A DNA stretch of 28,963 bases from CAYVQE01 sp964633205 (GCA_964633205.1 CAZWFN010000072.1:1-28963), one strand, 5' to 3'; shown: positions 14,259 through 23,364, counted from the stretch's first letter. Notes: generated by a model not told the origin, from the sequence alone. Numbers and translations are program-made.

Positions 14259-16313
14259 TCACTTTCCCTTTTTCTTCAGCCGCTCCAGGTCGAGCTTGGC
14301 CTCGGACAGGCCGGGGGCCAGCTCCAGGGCTTTTTCGTAGGCGGCGCGGGCCCGCTTTCGCTGGCCGAGCTCGGCGTAGACCTTGCCCAGCTTGTGGTGG
14401 GCCTGGGCGAACTCGGGCTTGAGCTCGATGGCCGTCTGGAAAGCGCCGACGGAACGGCGCAGGTGGCGCTTCTTGCGGGCCCGGCTGGTGAAGGCCTTCT
14501 GGTAGTAGAGGATGGCCAGGTAGTAGTGGCCCCGGGCCAGCTCCGGGTCGGCCTCGATGGCCTGTTGCAGCTGCTCGATGGCCGGCTTCATCTTGTTCTG
14601 GTTGTACAACGCCACGCCCAGATCGCAGCGGGCCGCAGCCAACTCGGGGTCGTGATCCAGTGCCTGGCGCAGGTAGCGGATCTCCTCGTCCAGGTTGCCC
14701 CGGTTCGAAAACACCTCGGCCATCCGGTGGTAGGCGGTGGCGTTCTTCTCGTCGAGCTCGATGGCCGCCTGGTACTCGGCCGCGGCCAGATCCATCAGCC
14801 CGCGTTCACGGTACAGATCGCCCAGGATCAGCCGGGCGGGGACGCGCTCGGCATCCAGCTCGACCACCTTCTTGGCGTGGGTGATGGCCTTCTCGAAGTC
14901 GTTCCGCTCGGTGTGCAGCTCCGCAAGCTGCTGGTGGGCGTCGACCAGGTTGGGGTTCAGCCGCACCGCCTGGCCAAACTCCTCGATGGCCTTGTCGGTC
15001 TCGCCCTTGGCCAGCAAGGTGCGGGCCAGGTCGGCGCGGGCATTGGCGTCCTCGGGGTCGATGGCCAGGGCCTGCTTGAACGCCTTCTCGGCCTCTTCCA
15101 GCTTGCCCTCCTCGATGTAGACGATGCCCATACGGGCGCGGAACTCGGCCTTGCCCGGGTTGATGCCGATGGCGTCTTTGAAGTGCCGCATGGCCTCCTT
15201 GATGTTGCCCGTCTGGTAGAGCGCCTCGCCCAGGTAGGCGTGGGCATCGGCGTACTTCTTGTCGATGAACAAAACCTCGCGGAACTTGTCGATCGCCTGC
15301 TTCCACTTGTTCTTGTTGAAGTAGGCCAGACCCAGGTTGAAGTGCGCCTCTACATACTTGGGAGCGAGATCGCATGCCTTCTTGTAGGCCTCGATCATCT
15401 TGTCCTGCTCGCCCTTGCGCTCCAGCGCCACGCCCAGGTTGTTGTAGGCCTCGGCATATTCGGGATCCAGCTCGATGGCGCGGCGGTAGGAACCGATGGC
15501 GTCGTCGATCCGGTTGAGCTTGAAGTAGGCCAGCCCCAGGTTGTAGCGGTACTCGGGATTCTGCTGCTCGATGCGGATGGCCTTTTTGAACAGGCCGGCG
15601 GCCCGGCCCGCCTTGCCCTGTTCGTAGTACAGGTTGGCCAGGTTGTTGAAGGCATCGGCGAAGGTCGGCTCGGCTTCGACGGCCGCCCGGTAGGCCTGCT
15701 TGGCAGCCTCGAAGTCGAGCTGGCTATGGTAGAGGTCGGCCAGCTGGAAGTGCGCCAGGGCGAATTTTGGCTCGACCTCGGTGGCGGTGCGGTAGGCCGC
15801 CTGGGCCAGGTCGAGCCGGCCCATCTTGGTATAGACCACGCCCAGGTTGAAGTAGGCCTCGACCACCTCGGGGTGCTTGCCGATGGTTTCCTTGTAGCGG
15901 GCGACGGCCTCCTGGTAGCGCCCTTGCAGCTGCAGCAGGGCGCCCAGGTTGAGCCGGGCGTCGATGTCCAGCGGATCGACCTCGATGGTGGACTTGTAGT
16001 ACTTCTCGGCGTTCTTATAGTCGCCCTGGGAGTGGTAGGCCAGCGCCAGGGTGAAGTGCAACTCGGGATCGCGGGGGTCCTGTTCTAGCATCTCACGGTA
16101 GTCGCGGATCACCTCGAGCAGCGACTCGTCGGCTTTGCTCTCGACGTCATCGCGCAGTACCGCGTCCTGCTTGGCCTCGCGCTTCTTCACGTCCGAAGCC
16201 GCCGGCCGGCCTTGGCCGCCGGCCGGGTCGGCCGTTTGTCCGTGGACCGGCGCGACCGACAACCACAAGCCCGCGATCGCCGCTGCCAAGAATGTCTGCT
16301 GAGCTGCCCTCAT
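14259..16313 (-). CDS. Periplasmic TPR-repeat protein (about 17 TPRs)
   Basis: A 684-residue exported protein: signal peptide ~1-24 (LAAAIAGLWLSVAPVHGQ), a charged segment to ~75, then an almost uninterrupted array of about 17 tetratricopeptide repeats of 34 residues. Units follow the pattern AEAYNNLGVALERKGE...A-x-x-LDPEY. The penultimate repeat is expanded by a basic insert (SRARKKRHLRRSV). Such arrays are superhelical protein-binding scaffolds. ATG 16313 is chosen because it begins the signal peptide and has GGGAG upstream; a longer frame to 16376 would bury the signal. It is the last gene of the eleven-gene operon, 44 bp after the lipoprotein gene. Its role may parallel TPR components of Myxococcus Glt complexes such as GltE, but the exact equivalence is uncertain. 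It ends 26 bp from the convergent epimerase stop. Confidence 0.92.
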   Translation of the reverse strand: MRAAQQTFLAAAIAGLWLSVAPVHGQTADPAGGQGRPAASDVKKREAKQDAVLRDDVESKADESLLEVIRDYREMLEQDPRDPELHFTLALAYHSQGDYKNAEKYYKSTIEVDPLDIDARLNLGALLQLQGRYQEAVARYKETIGKHPEVVEAYFNLGVVYTKMGRLDLAQAAYRTATEVEPKFALAHFQLADLYHSQLDFEAAKQAYRAAVEAEPTFADAFNNLANLYYEQGKAGRAAGLFKKAIRIEQQNPEYRYNLGLAYFKLNRIDDAIGSYRRAIELDPEYAEAYNNLGVALERKGEQDKMIEAYKKACDLAPKYVEAHFNLGLAYFNKNKWKQAIDKFREVLFIDKKYADAHAYLGEALYQTGNIKEAMRHFKDAIGINPGKAEFRARMGIVYIEEGKLEEAEKAFKQALAIDPEDANARADLARTLLAKGETDKAIEEFGQAVRLNPNLVDAHQQLAELHTERNDFEKAITHAKKVVELDAERVPARLILGDLYRERGLMDLAAAEYQAAIELDEKNATAYHRMAEVFSNRGNLDEEIRYLRQALDHDPELAAARCDLGVALYNQNKMKPAIEQLQQAIEADPELARGHYYLAILYYQKAFTSRARKKRHLRRSVGAFQTAIELKPEFAQAHHKLGKVYAELGQRKRARAAYEKALELAPGLSEAKLDLERLKKKGK

Positions 16314-16357
16314 CGTGCACTCCCGTTTCAAACCGCCGCGGACAGCGCCGGCCCAGC

Positions 16358-17011
16358 TCACTGCTCGGTCCACCAACCCTTGGACGACTCACCGATGGCC
16401 GAGTAGTAGCGCTTCTTGGCGCTGAGCCAGATCTCCTCCTCCTGCTTCAGCTCGGCCTCCTCGGCTTCGACTTCCTTGCGCTTGGCGGCCACATCGGCCT
16501 TGAACTCCTCGAGCTGCTGCTCGAAATCGGCCAGATCGCCGGAAAACGCGATCGAGTGCTTCTTGACCAACTGCGCCTTGGACAGCTCGAACTGGGCCTT
16601 GGCCAGCGCCAGTTCCCACTCGGCCAGCTCGGTCCGGATGTCCTGGTGATCGATCACCTCGTGCAGGTAGTCGGTCTTGGCCTCCAGCATGGCGATCTCG
16701 AGCGCGATGTGGGCCTTATTGTTGCCGCTGGCCTTGTCCATGCGCTTCTCGGCTTCCGCGATCTTCTCCCGGATGCGATCGATCTCGCGCAGGCTGTTGT
16801 CGACCTGGCGCTTGACCGCTCCCTTGCGGTCGATGGCGATGGTCACCACGGTCCGCGCCTGGTAGACCGAGCGCTGGCTGGTCTTGGGCAACCGTTTGAT
16901 GAGGTCATCCGGCACCGTATGCGACAGCGAGGGGCCGCAGCCGGCGGCACCGCTGATCACCGCGGCGGCGAACACCGCCGCGCAGACAGTGGAGATCTTC
17001 TCAGTGCGCAT
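16358..17011 (-). CDS. Coiled-coil putative lipoprotein
   Basis: A 217-residue protein with a hydrophobic leader and a likely lipobox ending AAG-C25, so probably lipid-anchored; the -3 Ala is less usual than Leu. Residues ~65-205 are almost entirely charged heptad-like helix, rich in Glu/Lys/Ala (REIDRIREKIAEAEKRMDK; EEFKADVAAKRKEVEAEEAE), predicting a long coiled coil. There is no catalytic motif. ATG 17011 has a strong GGGAGGAGAG site. Spacing is 21 bp after the large TPR gene and 44 bp before the 17-TPR gene. It may tether or space TPR partners in the periplasm, a structural inference. I do not recognise a named family. Confidence 0.85.
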   Translation of the reverse strand: MRTEKISTVCAAVFAAAVISGAAGCGPSLSHTVPDDLIKRLPKTSQRSVYQARTVVTIAIDRKGAVKRQVDNSLREIDRIREKIAEAEKRMDKASGNNKAHIALEIAMLEAKTDYLHEVIDHQDIRTELAEWELALAKAQFELSKAQLVKKHSIAFSGDLADFEQQLEEFKADVAAKRKEVEAEEAELKQEEEIWLSAKKRYYSAIGESSKGWWTEQ

Positions 17012-17032
17012 CGTCTCTCCTCCCTCGGCACC

Positions 17033-20000
17033 CTACCGGATGCGCAGCGCGCTCAGCGCCTGCTTGGCGGCCGGGTGGATGGCCGGGCTCGACAGATCGG
17101 CGGTCTTGGCCTCGCGCGCCACGTTCTTCAACACCGCCTTGGCCCGTGCCTCGTCCTTGTACTTGACGAACAGACCCGCCATGTTCAAGCGGGCCGGCAG
17201 ATACTGGCGATCGAGCCTGCTGGCCTGGCGGTACAGATCGTAGGCATCCTGATCATTGCCCCGGTACTGCTCCACCACGCCCATCAGGTTGGTCGAAGAA
17301 GCCCGGTTCTCGTCGATCTCCAGCGCCTTGCTCAGCACCAGCTGAGCGTAGTGCAGGTCACCGCCGGCCAGCGCCAACATGGCCAGCTCGTCCAGCGTCT
17401 CCAGGTCCTTGGGGTTTTTGAGCAGCTCGGCCTTCAGCGCATCGACCCGCTCACCGGCCACCCGGCTGCCGCGCCGCCGCGAGGTCTGCTCGGCGGTGGC
17501 CGACAGCTCGCCGGTTAAGCAGGCCATGGCATACTTGCCGAACACCTTCTTGCTGCGCACCGCCTGCCGGCAGGCGTCCAGGTAGGTCTTGGCCTGCTGC
17601 TTCTGGGCATCGACCTGTTGCACGATCATCTGCTTGTACTGCTGCTTCTGCTCACCGGACAGGTCGGCCGGCACCGGGGCGTCGGCCAGGAAACTGGCGA
17701 ACTCCCCGTACATGTCGGCCAGCCGGTACAGCGCGGCGATGGCCCACTGGGGATCCTTCATCTCGACCACGCCGGCCAGGAACTGATCGATCATCTGGGC
17801 CAGCTGCATCTTGCTCTGGATGACGGCCACGTCCTCCTGGCCCGCACCGAAGCGGATCTTGCGAAAGTCGTCGAGCAGGATCTCGGCCAGCCGGAACTGG
17901 GCCTCGGCCGAGATGGCCAGGTCGTCCGGGCCGCCGGAGGTGGCCGCCGCCATGAAGGAGTTCTTGGACTGCTCGATCTTGCCCAGCTGCTCCTGTGCCT
18001 TGCCCAGCAGCAGCTGGCCCTTGACGCTGGAGGGCAGCTCGGACACGGCCTGGGAAGCGGTGGCCAGCACCATCCGCCAGTCGTTGAGCTTGGCGTAGGC
18101 ATCGGCGATCTCGACCAGCAACCGTCCCTTCTGGCCGCCGCGGGCCTTGTTCATCAACTTGCGGTAGTCCTTGATGGCCTTGCGGTAGTTGCCCAGGTAG
18201 CTGTGGAACGACGCCGCCGCCCGCATGGCCTCGCGGGCCTCGGGCTGGTTCGGGAAACGCTTGAAGAAGTCCTCGTAGAGTGCTGCCGCACGCTCGAAGT
18301 CGGCCATCTGGGCCGAGAAGTTGCCCAGCGTGGCGTAGACGTCCCTGAGGTGCTTCGACTTCTCGTACTGCGAGGCGAGTTGGGCGCCGGCCTTGAAGGC
18401 CATCTCGATGTTGCGCTTCTCCTTGGCCATGACGAAGGAGCGGTAGACGGCCTCCTCGGCCTGACCGCCCGAGACCGTGCCGGCGTACTGCAACAGCGCC
18501 TCGACCGCATCGCCGCCCTCTTTGGTCACCTCCAAAGTCTTCTGGTCCAGCTCCCGGTTCTCGGCCGCCTCCACGATGGCCGCCACTTCCCGCTTGAACT
18601 TCTCGTCCTTGATGTTGGAGTCGGAGACGAAGGCCCGGCCCTGCTTGGCCAGCCCGGCGTAGTCCTCGAGCTGCTTGTAGCTGTCGAGCACCAGGTGGCC
18701 GGCCACCGGCACCTCGGAATGGGCCGGGTACTGCTTGATGTACTCCAGGAAGGACTCGATAGCTTCCTCGTACTCGCCCTGATCGTAGAACATGCGGGCG
18801 ACGTTGAACTTGATGGTGGGCACCTTCTCGTCCTTGGGGTACTTCTTGACGTAGTAGGCGCCGAGCTGCTTCAGCCCCTGGCGCGCCTCGACCAGCTCGA
18901 AGCGGCTGAGGTACTTGGCATCGGCCAGGGCGTACTGGAAAGACTGGATGCAGGAGTAGAGCGTCTCCTTGCGCTCCTTGCTCTCCTCCATGTCGCGCAC
19001 GATGTCCTCGTAGGCCCTGGCGGAGCGCAGGTACTGCTCCGAGTGATACAGCGACTCGGCGTAGTTGAACTTGACCTCCTGGAGCTTCTCCGAGTAGTCG
19101 AAGAACGACAGGTACTTGTCGTAGGCCCGGGCGGCGATGCGGAAGGCCCGCTTCTCGTCGCGCTTCTGGGCCAGCAGGTGCAGCTTGGTCACGATGTCGC
19201 GGGCATAGACCTCGAACTCCTTGGCCAGCTGCTTCTTTTCACTGTCGGGAATGCGCCAGGAGTAGGTGTACTTGCTGGCCGCCTTGACCAACGCCCGCAC
19301 ATCCTCGTCGACCTTGTCCTTCTTCTTGGAAAAGGTAGAGGCATCGTAGATCCGCTGGGCGTAGTCCAGGTTCTTCTCCACGTCGTTCGACAGCTCGATG
19401 ATGCGCCGGTACATCAACGCGGCGTTGTCGAACTGCTCCTTGATGAAGTAGCGGTTGGCCAGCTTCTCCAGCGCGTGCAGATAGACGTTCTTGGAATCGG
19501 CCAGCTTGCGAAAGTACCGCAGCGCCATCTTGGGCTTGTAGACCTCGGTGTAGCAGAAGACGATGCCGTTGAGCGCCTCGAGCCGGATGTTGACCGACTT
19601 GTGCAGGTCGACATCGACCTCGCCCTTGGTGTTGCCGCTGAGCACCACCTTCTCGAACAGCTTCAGCGCCACTTTCCAGTACTTCTTTTCGAGACGCGCC
19701 CGATTGATGGCCACCCAGGCCAGCTTGTAGCGGGCCATGTCGTGAATCGGCGACTCGCGGTACTCGAGGATCTTCTTGAAGTGCTCCTCGGCCTCGTCGA
19801 ACTTGTCCCGGTTGAAGTAGTAATCGCCGATGATGTAGAGCGATTCCAGCAGCAGGGTGCTCTTGGGGTAGTCCTCCACGAGCTTCTTGTAGGTATCGAG
19901 CATGTCCTCGTGCATGCCCAATTCGTGGTACTCGTGGCCCATGAAGAAAAGCACCTTGTCGGCGTAACGGTACTCCGGAAAGTTCTTCAACACATCGTTG

Positions 20001-20341
20001 TAGATGGTGATGGCTTCGTTCTTCAGCAGCTTGGCCTCGGCCGACGAAGCGGCCTGCTGGCCTCGGGTCTCCACCTCCAGGTAGTAGACCAGCCGCGACT
20101 TCTCCACGTAGAGTTCGGCCAGGCGGAAAATGATGTCCGGCAGGAACTTGGCTCCCTTGGACTTCTTGATCAGGTCCTTGGTGACCTCGATCGAATGATC
20201 CACCTTGATGATGTCGCGCCGCAACCCTTCGACGAACTCGGCCTTCTCCTCGGCCCCGTCGGTCAGGGAGAAGGCGAGTAGCCAGGGACACAACACGACC
20301 AGCACGAGCGCCGGCACAACCTGCTTGGCGATGCGACTCAT
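17033..20341 (-). CDS. Large exported TPR-repeat protein (GltD/AgmU-like candidate)
   Basis: A 1,102-residue protein. An N-terminal signal or anchor (~5-25, VVPALVLVVLCPWLLAFS) is followed by a long all-helical chain of TPR-like repeats, for example FFMGHEYHELGMHEDMLDTY, FNVARMFYDQGEYEEAIESF and NLMGVVEQYRGNDQDAYDLY. Many repeats are degenerate and resemble BamD/YbgF-like outer-membrane assembly TPRs. Lys and Glu are abundant. ATG 20341 begins the signal sequence and follows GGGAG. It sits mid-operon, 19 bp after the 529-residue gene. By size, TPR content and context it resembles M. xanthus GltD/AgmU, a ~1,200-residue TPR protein of the gliding complex; this is an inference from architecture, not an alignment. 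Location is expected to be periplasmic. Confidence 0.9.
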   Translation of the reverse strand: MSRIAKQVVPALVLVVLCPWLLAFSLTDGAEEKAEFVEGLRRDIIKVDHSIEVTKDLIKKSKGAKFLPDIIFRLAELYVEKSRLVYYLEVETRGQQAASSAEAKLLKNEAITIYNDVLKNFPEYRYADKVLFFMGHEYHELGMHEDMLDTYKKLVEDYPKSTLLLESLYIIGDYYFNRDKFDEAEEHFKKILEYRESPIHDMARYKLAWVAINRARLEKKYWKVALKLFEKVVLSGNTKGEVDVDLHKSVNIRLEALNGIVFCYTEVYKPKMALRYFRKLADSKNVYLHALEKLANRYFIKEQFDNAALMYRRIIELSNDVEKNLDYAQRIYDASTFSKKKDKVDEDVRALVKAASKYTYSWRIPDSEKKQLAKEFEVYARDIVTKLHLLAQKRDEKRAFRIAARAYDKYLSFFDYSEKLQEVKFNYAESLYHSEQYLRSARAYEDIVRDMEESKERKETLYSCIQSFQYALADAKYLSRFELVEARQGLKQLGAYYVKKYPKDEKVPTIKFNVARMFYDQGEYEEAIESFLEYIKQYPAHSEVPVAGHLVLDSYKQLEDYAGLAKQGRAFVSDSNIKDEKFKREVAAIVEAAENRELDQKTLEVTKEGGDAVEALLQYAGTVSGGQAEEAVYRSFVMAKEKRNIEMAFKAGAQLASQYEKSKHLRDVYATLGNFSAQMADFERAAALYEDFFKRFPNQPEAREAMRAAASFHSYLGNYRKAIKDYRKLMNKARGGQKGRLLVEIADAYAKLNDWRMVLATASQAVSELPSSVKGQLLLGKAQEQLGKIEQSKNSFMAAATSGGPDDLAISAEAQFRLAEILLDDFRKIRFGAGQEDVAVIQSKMQLAQMIDQFLAGVVEMKDPQWAIAALYRLADMYGEFASFLADAPVPADLSGEQKQQYKQMIVQQVDAQKQQAKTYLDACRQAVRSKKVFGKYAMACLTGELSATAEQTSRRRGSRVAGERVDALKAELLKNPKDLETLDELAMLALAGGDLHYAQLVLSKALEIDENRASSTNLMGVVEQYRGNDQDAYDLYRQASRLDRQYLPARLNMAGLFVKYKDEARAKAVLKNVAREAKTADLSSPAIHPAAKQALSALRIR

Positions 20342-20360
20342 GGCAGCTCCCGGTGCCGGG

Positions 20361-21950
20361 CTACTCCCAGCGTTCCTCGCTGAAGCAGCGGTCTTCGATG
20401 AAGAAGCGGAAGTCGTGCATCTCGTCATTCCAGAACTCTCCATCGAACTCGTAGAACACCCGCACGTCGGAGTACGGGATCTCTTTGTGTTTGGATTCTT
20501 TCTCGACCGGCGTGCCCTTGAGGCGCTTGTAGATCGACAGGCCGATCTCGTAGTTCAACAGGTTCATCTGTTCCTCGTACTCCAACAGGTGCTCGGCCAC
20601 CCGGCGCAAGGCCTCGTCGAGCCGCACCTCGAGAGACCGATTGACCTCCTGAATCTTGAGGTCGTAGATGCGGCCCAGGTGGTCGGTCAGGCCGCTGTCG
20701 CCCCAGGCGGCCTCGAAATTGGCCAACATGCCCAGCTCGGTGTCCAACAGGCGCTGGAACTCGCCCAGCTCGATCAGGGCCGGTTCCTGCAGCGCCGCGT
20801 CCAGCAGCACCTCGTTGCGATCCAGATCGACCCGATCGTAGACCGCCCGCACCGCATCGCCGTACTGGCGAAAGAACTCGGCCACCGCGTCCTTGGCCAC
20901 GTTGTAGTGACACAGGTTTTTGTAGATCAGGGACTTGAGGATGTACTTCTCGGGGTTGAAGTAGCGGTAGAAGCAAGGTGCCTCCAGGGCATAGAGCAGC
21001 CCCATGGCCCGCTGGTAGTTCTTCTGGTAGTACTGGGTCCAGGCCTCTTCCATGAACACCGAAGCCTGCTCCTCGATCGGCGCGTTGATGGTCTCGTACA
21101 TCTCATAGGCTTCGGCGTACTTCTCCTGCTCGAACAGAATCCGGGCCACGCTCTGGCGGGTGTTGTTGACCACGTCGACCTGATCGATGTCGGCTTCGAG
21201 GATGCCGCGGAACACAGCCAGCGCTTCATCCAGGTTGTACTTGACCAGATCGTAGACCGCCTGGACATAGCGCGCCTTGTAGTAGTAGTAGCTGCCTTCG
21301 GGCAGCGCGTCGAAGTGCCGCCTGCCCCAGCTGATGAAGCCGTTGCGGTAGTCGAGCAGACCCTGGTGGTACTCGACGAACTGTCGCAGATCCGGCCGCA
21401 GGAAGCCGAAGGATGTGTCGTAGATCAAGTCCTTGAGGATCAGCTCCCGGTCGAAGGGATGCTGGCGGGTGATGCGCTCGATGGCCTCGAGCGCATCGGG
21501 CAGCAGCTCGGGCTTGGTGCGATCCTTGGCCACATTGTAGAAGTACTCCACCGCGGCGTGCGTCAGCCCCAGGGCGTTGAAGGACAGGGCGATGAAGTAC
21601 TCGGCATAGCCGTACTTGTCCGCACCGGGATCGTTGCCATCCATGTACTGCCACAGCCGGTTGGCCGCGCCGATATAGTCGCCCTCGTAGTACAGCTTGA
21701 CCCCTTCGTCGAAGACCTCCGGGCCGACCTGCACCTTCTCCTCGACCTGCCCGGCCAGCTCGGCCAGCTCCTCCTCGCTCAGGCCCTCGGCCTTCGGTTC
21801 GGCCGGTGGTTCGGCCGGTGGCTCGGCCGGTGGCTCGGCCGGCGGCTCATCGCCCTCGTCCTGGCCGCGGGCCAGCGGCGGCGCCGCCGCCAAGACCAGC
21901 CCGGCCGCCAGCATCAAGCACAGCATCCAGTTGCGGTTCGTCATTTCCAT
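20361..21950 (-). CDS. Exported helical-repeat protein (GltC-like candidate)
   Basis: A 529-residue protein with a signal peptide (~1-29, ending ARGQ), a Pro-Ala-Glu repeat linker (PAEP x4 within ~37-52) and then TPR-like helical pairs (FDEGVKLYYEGDYIGAANRL, FIALSFNALGLTHAAVEYF). The C-terminal ~80 residues are charged and aromatic (FYEFDGEFWNDEMHDFRFF). Two starts are possible: ATG 21950 sits only 3-4 nt from GGGGAG, and ATG 21944 has 9-nt spacing; the second may be the real one. It follows the paired barrel genes by 15 bp, the same order (barrel, barrel, TPR) recalled for gltB-gltA-gltC in M. xanthus. That synteny suggests a GltC-like periplasmic partner of the barrels. The sequence family was not otherwise recognised. 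Confidence 0.9.
   Translation of the reverse strand: MEMTNRNWMLCLMLAAGLVLAAAPPLARGQDEGDEPPAEPPAEPPAEPPAEPKAEGLSEEELAELAGQVEEKVQVGPEVFDEGVKLYYEGDYIGAANRLWQYMDGNDPGADKYGYAEYFIALSFNALGLTHAAVEYFYNVAKDRTKPELLPDALEAIERITRQHPFDRELILKDLIYDTSFGFLRPDLRQFVEYHQGLLDYRNGFISWGRRHFDALPEGSYYYYKARYVQAVYDLVKYNLDEALAVFRGILEADIDQVDVVNNTRQSVARILFEQEKYAEAYEMYETINAPIEEQASVFMEEAWTQYYQKNYQRAMGLLYALEAPCFYRYFNPEKYILKSLIYKNLCHYNVAKDAVAEFFRQYGDAVRAVYDRVDLDRNEVLLDAALQEPALIELGEFQRLLDTELGMLANFEAAWGDSGLTDHLGRIYDLKIQEVNRSLEVRLDEALRRVAEHLLEYEEQMNLLNYEIGLSIYKRLKGTPVEKESKHKEIPYSDVRVFYEFDGEFWNDEMHDFRFFIEDRCFSEERWE
21799..21846 (-). repeat. Four tandem 12-bp units encoding a PAEP linker
   Basis: Four consecutive copies of TCGGCCGGTGGT/C (plus-strand reading) differ only at the last bases. 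On the minus strand they encode repeats of Ala-Glu-Pro-Pro immediately after the signal peptide of the 529-residue protein. The linker length may vary by slippage. Confidence 0.85.
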
Positions 21951-21965
21951 CGGCTCCCCGCGGCG

Positions 21966-22640
21966 CTAGAGGTTGACCGCGATCGACAGCCCGATCTCGG
22001 CGCTGTTGCGCAATGGCAAGTCGGCTCGATTCAATCCCAGCAGCAGCACCGTGTCACGCAGATCCACCCGCAGCGACCAGGTCGGATCGAGCCAAAAACG
22101 GAACCCGAAGCCGCCGTTGACGCCGAAATCGATCCGGTTGTTGTCCATGTCCAGCGCATCGACGTTGAAGGGATTGCGGTAGACGAAGGCTACGCCCGCG
22201 GTGGCGAAGATTTCCCAATGAAGCACCGCCCGGTTGAACAGCGATTGCTTGCCATAGAGCAGCTTGAGCAGCAGATTGGTGTTTTCGTAGAACACCACGG
22301 CCGGGAACTCGGCCGGCGAGATATCGGGCAGCTGATCGATCAGCTTGGTCTTCAAGCTGCTGTCGACGTTCCAGGCCCAGCCCACCCGGAACAGCTCCAG
22401 GGCCAGCAGGTGGTTGAAGTGGATGGTGTAGGACAACGAAGCGCCGTAGCCCTTGTAGTAGGGATTCAGCGGCAGGTAGGCCCAGCCCAGACCGAGTTCA
22501 TGGTCGACCTCGTAGATCCGCTTCTGGATCGCGCCGTAGGCGCTCTCCTGCTCGATGGGCGACTCGTCCTCGGCCCGCACGGCGGCGGCGGCCAGGCTCA
22601 GCACCGCGCTCAGCCCCAGCACCAGCGACAACCGGCTCAT
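21966..22640 (-). CDS. Outer-membrane beta-barrel domain protein 2 (GltA/GltB-like)
   Basis: A 224-residue exported protein: signal peptide ~1-23 (ending AVRA-ED), then alternating hydrophobic/polar strands and a C-terminal strand ending in aliphatic residues (EIGLSIAVNL). The element RIYEVDHELGLGWAYLPLNPYYKG, followed by SLSYTIHF, matches the myxobacterial outer-membrane beta-barrel domain family (R-x-Y ... E-L-x-x-G ... N-x-x-Y/F). It is a paralogue of the adjacent gene and its ATG overlaps that gene's stop (ATGA), so they are translated together and probably form a pair. M. xanthus GltA and GltB are likewise adjacent barrels contacting the gliding machinery; equivalence is inferred. At ~200 mature residues, an eight-strand-scale barrel is likely. 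Confidence 0.88.
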   Translation of the reverse strand: MSRLSLVLGLSAVLSLAAAAVRAEDESPIEQESAYGAIQKRIYEVDHELGLGWAYLPLNPYYKGYGASLSYTIHFNHLLALELFRVGWAWNVDSSLKTKLIDQLPDISPAEFPAVVFYENTNLLLKLLYGKQSLFNRAVLHWEIFATAGVAFVYRNPFNVDALDMDNNRIDFGVNGGFGFRFWLDPTWSLRVDLRDTVLLLGLNRADLPLRNSAEIGLSIAVNL

Positions 22641-23332
22641 GGCGCATCCTCCTCGTCCACCGGACGGCCCGGCTGGTAGTCGTCGGCGAAGGCGTTGTAG
22701 GAGAACCCCAGGCCGAAGACAAGGTTGGAGCCGACGTCTTCGCCGAAATGCACATATTCGCGCACCTCGACCCGCACCGAGATGGTATCGATCACGAACA
22801 CCCGCAGCCCGACGCCCACGTTGATGGCCGGGTACCAGGCGGTCTTGAACTTCTCGGCACCGACGCCCAAAACGAAGTAGGTCTCGCCGTGGACCACCCA
22901 ATCGTCGAACAGCACCGCCTTGCCGTACATCGGCTTGAGCATCAGGTTGGTGTCCAGGATGAAGTCGATCCGGTTCTCCTCGGGATCGGTCGGCTGAGCA
23001 TCCCAACGATCGTTGAGCTCCTCCTTGAGGCCGGTATCGACGCTGAGGTACCTGGAGAACGACAGATGGGCGGCCTCCCAGGCCCACAGATCGTCGAAAT
23101 GCACCACGTAGTGGCCGCTGACGGAAAAGGTCTTGTAGAAGGCGTCCAGCGGCATGAAGCCGAAAGACAGGGTGAACTCGTGGTTCATCCGATAGGCCCG
23201 TTCCTGAATGGCGTAGACCTTGCCCCGTTCGAGATCCTCGTCCGCCCGGGCGGCAGGAGCGGCCGCCGCCAGGGCCAATGGGATACCGACGATCAGGGCC
23301 CAGGCTCGGCGTGAGCTGAGCGCGGCGCGCAT
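22637..23332 (-). CDS. Outer-membrane beta-barrel domain protein 1 (GltA/GltB-like)
   Basis: A 231-residue exported protein: signal peptide ~1-30 (ending AAARA-DE), then a barrel domain aligned by eye with its downstream neighbour (RAYRMNHEFTLSFGFMPLDA and SVSGHYVVHF against RIYEVDHELGLGWAYLPLNP and SLSYTIHF). Shared later features are a 'TNLMLKPMYGK' strand and a conserved 'R-V-x-V/L-R-x-x' strand (SVRVEVREYVHFG). The end is acidic (PVDEEDAP) rather than a canonical C-terminal Phe. ATG 23332 has GGGAGGG upstream. It follows a 127-bp gap after the FHA gene that contains a UUCG-sized hairpin. It presumably sits in the outer membrane as the docking point for the TonB-like arm and TPR proteins of the operon. 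Confidence 0.88.
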   Translation of the reverse strand: MRAALSSRRAWALIVGIPLALAAAAPAARADEDLERGKVYAIQERAYRMNHEFTLSFGFMPLDAFYKTFSVSGHYVVHFDDLWAWEAAHLSFSRYLSVDTGLKEELNDRWDAQPTDPEENRIDFILDTNLMLKPMYGKAVLFDDWVVHGETYFVLGVGAEKFKTAWYPAINVGVGLRVFVIDTISVRVEVREYVHFGEDVGSNLVFGLGFSYNAFADDYQPGRPVDEEDAP

Positions 23333-23346
23333 CGGACCCTCCCTCG

Positions 23347-23364
23347 GCGGCGCTTCGGCGCCGC
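23347..23364 (-). promoter_or_regulatory. Hairpin just upstream of the barrel-1 ribosome binding site
   Basis: GCGGCGC (23347-23353) and GCGCCGC (23358-23364) pair around TTCG. The hairpin lies in the only sizeable gap inside the operon (23,333-23,459) and ends about 14 nt before the barrel-1 ATG, next to its GGGAGGG. A weaker inverted repeat (GGTTCCG/CGGAACC, 23,395-23,427) is also in the gap. An mRNA-processing, stabilising or translation-tuning role is a guess; no T-run supports termination. Confidence 0.35.

Noticed and set aside
17618..22679. Long plus-strand frames (17,618-20,281 and 20,205-22,679) antisense to the TPR and barrel genes
   Set aside because: They are mirror frames of the Glu/Lys-rich TPR genes, giving Leu/Val/Gln-rich nonsense without domains, plausible starts or spacing.
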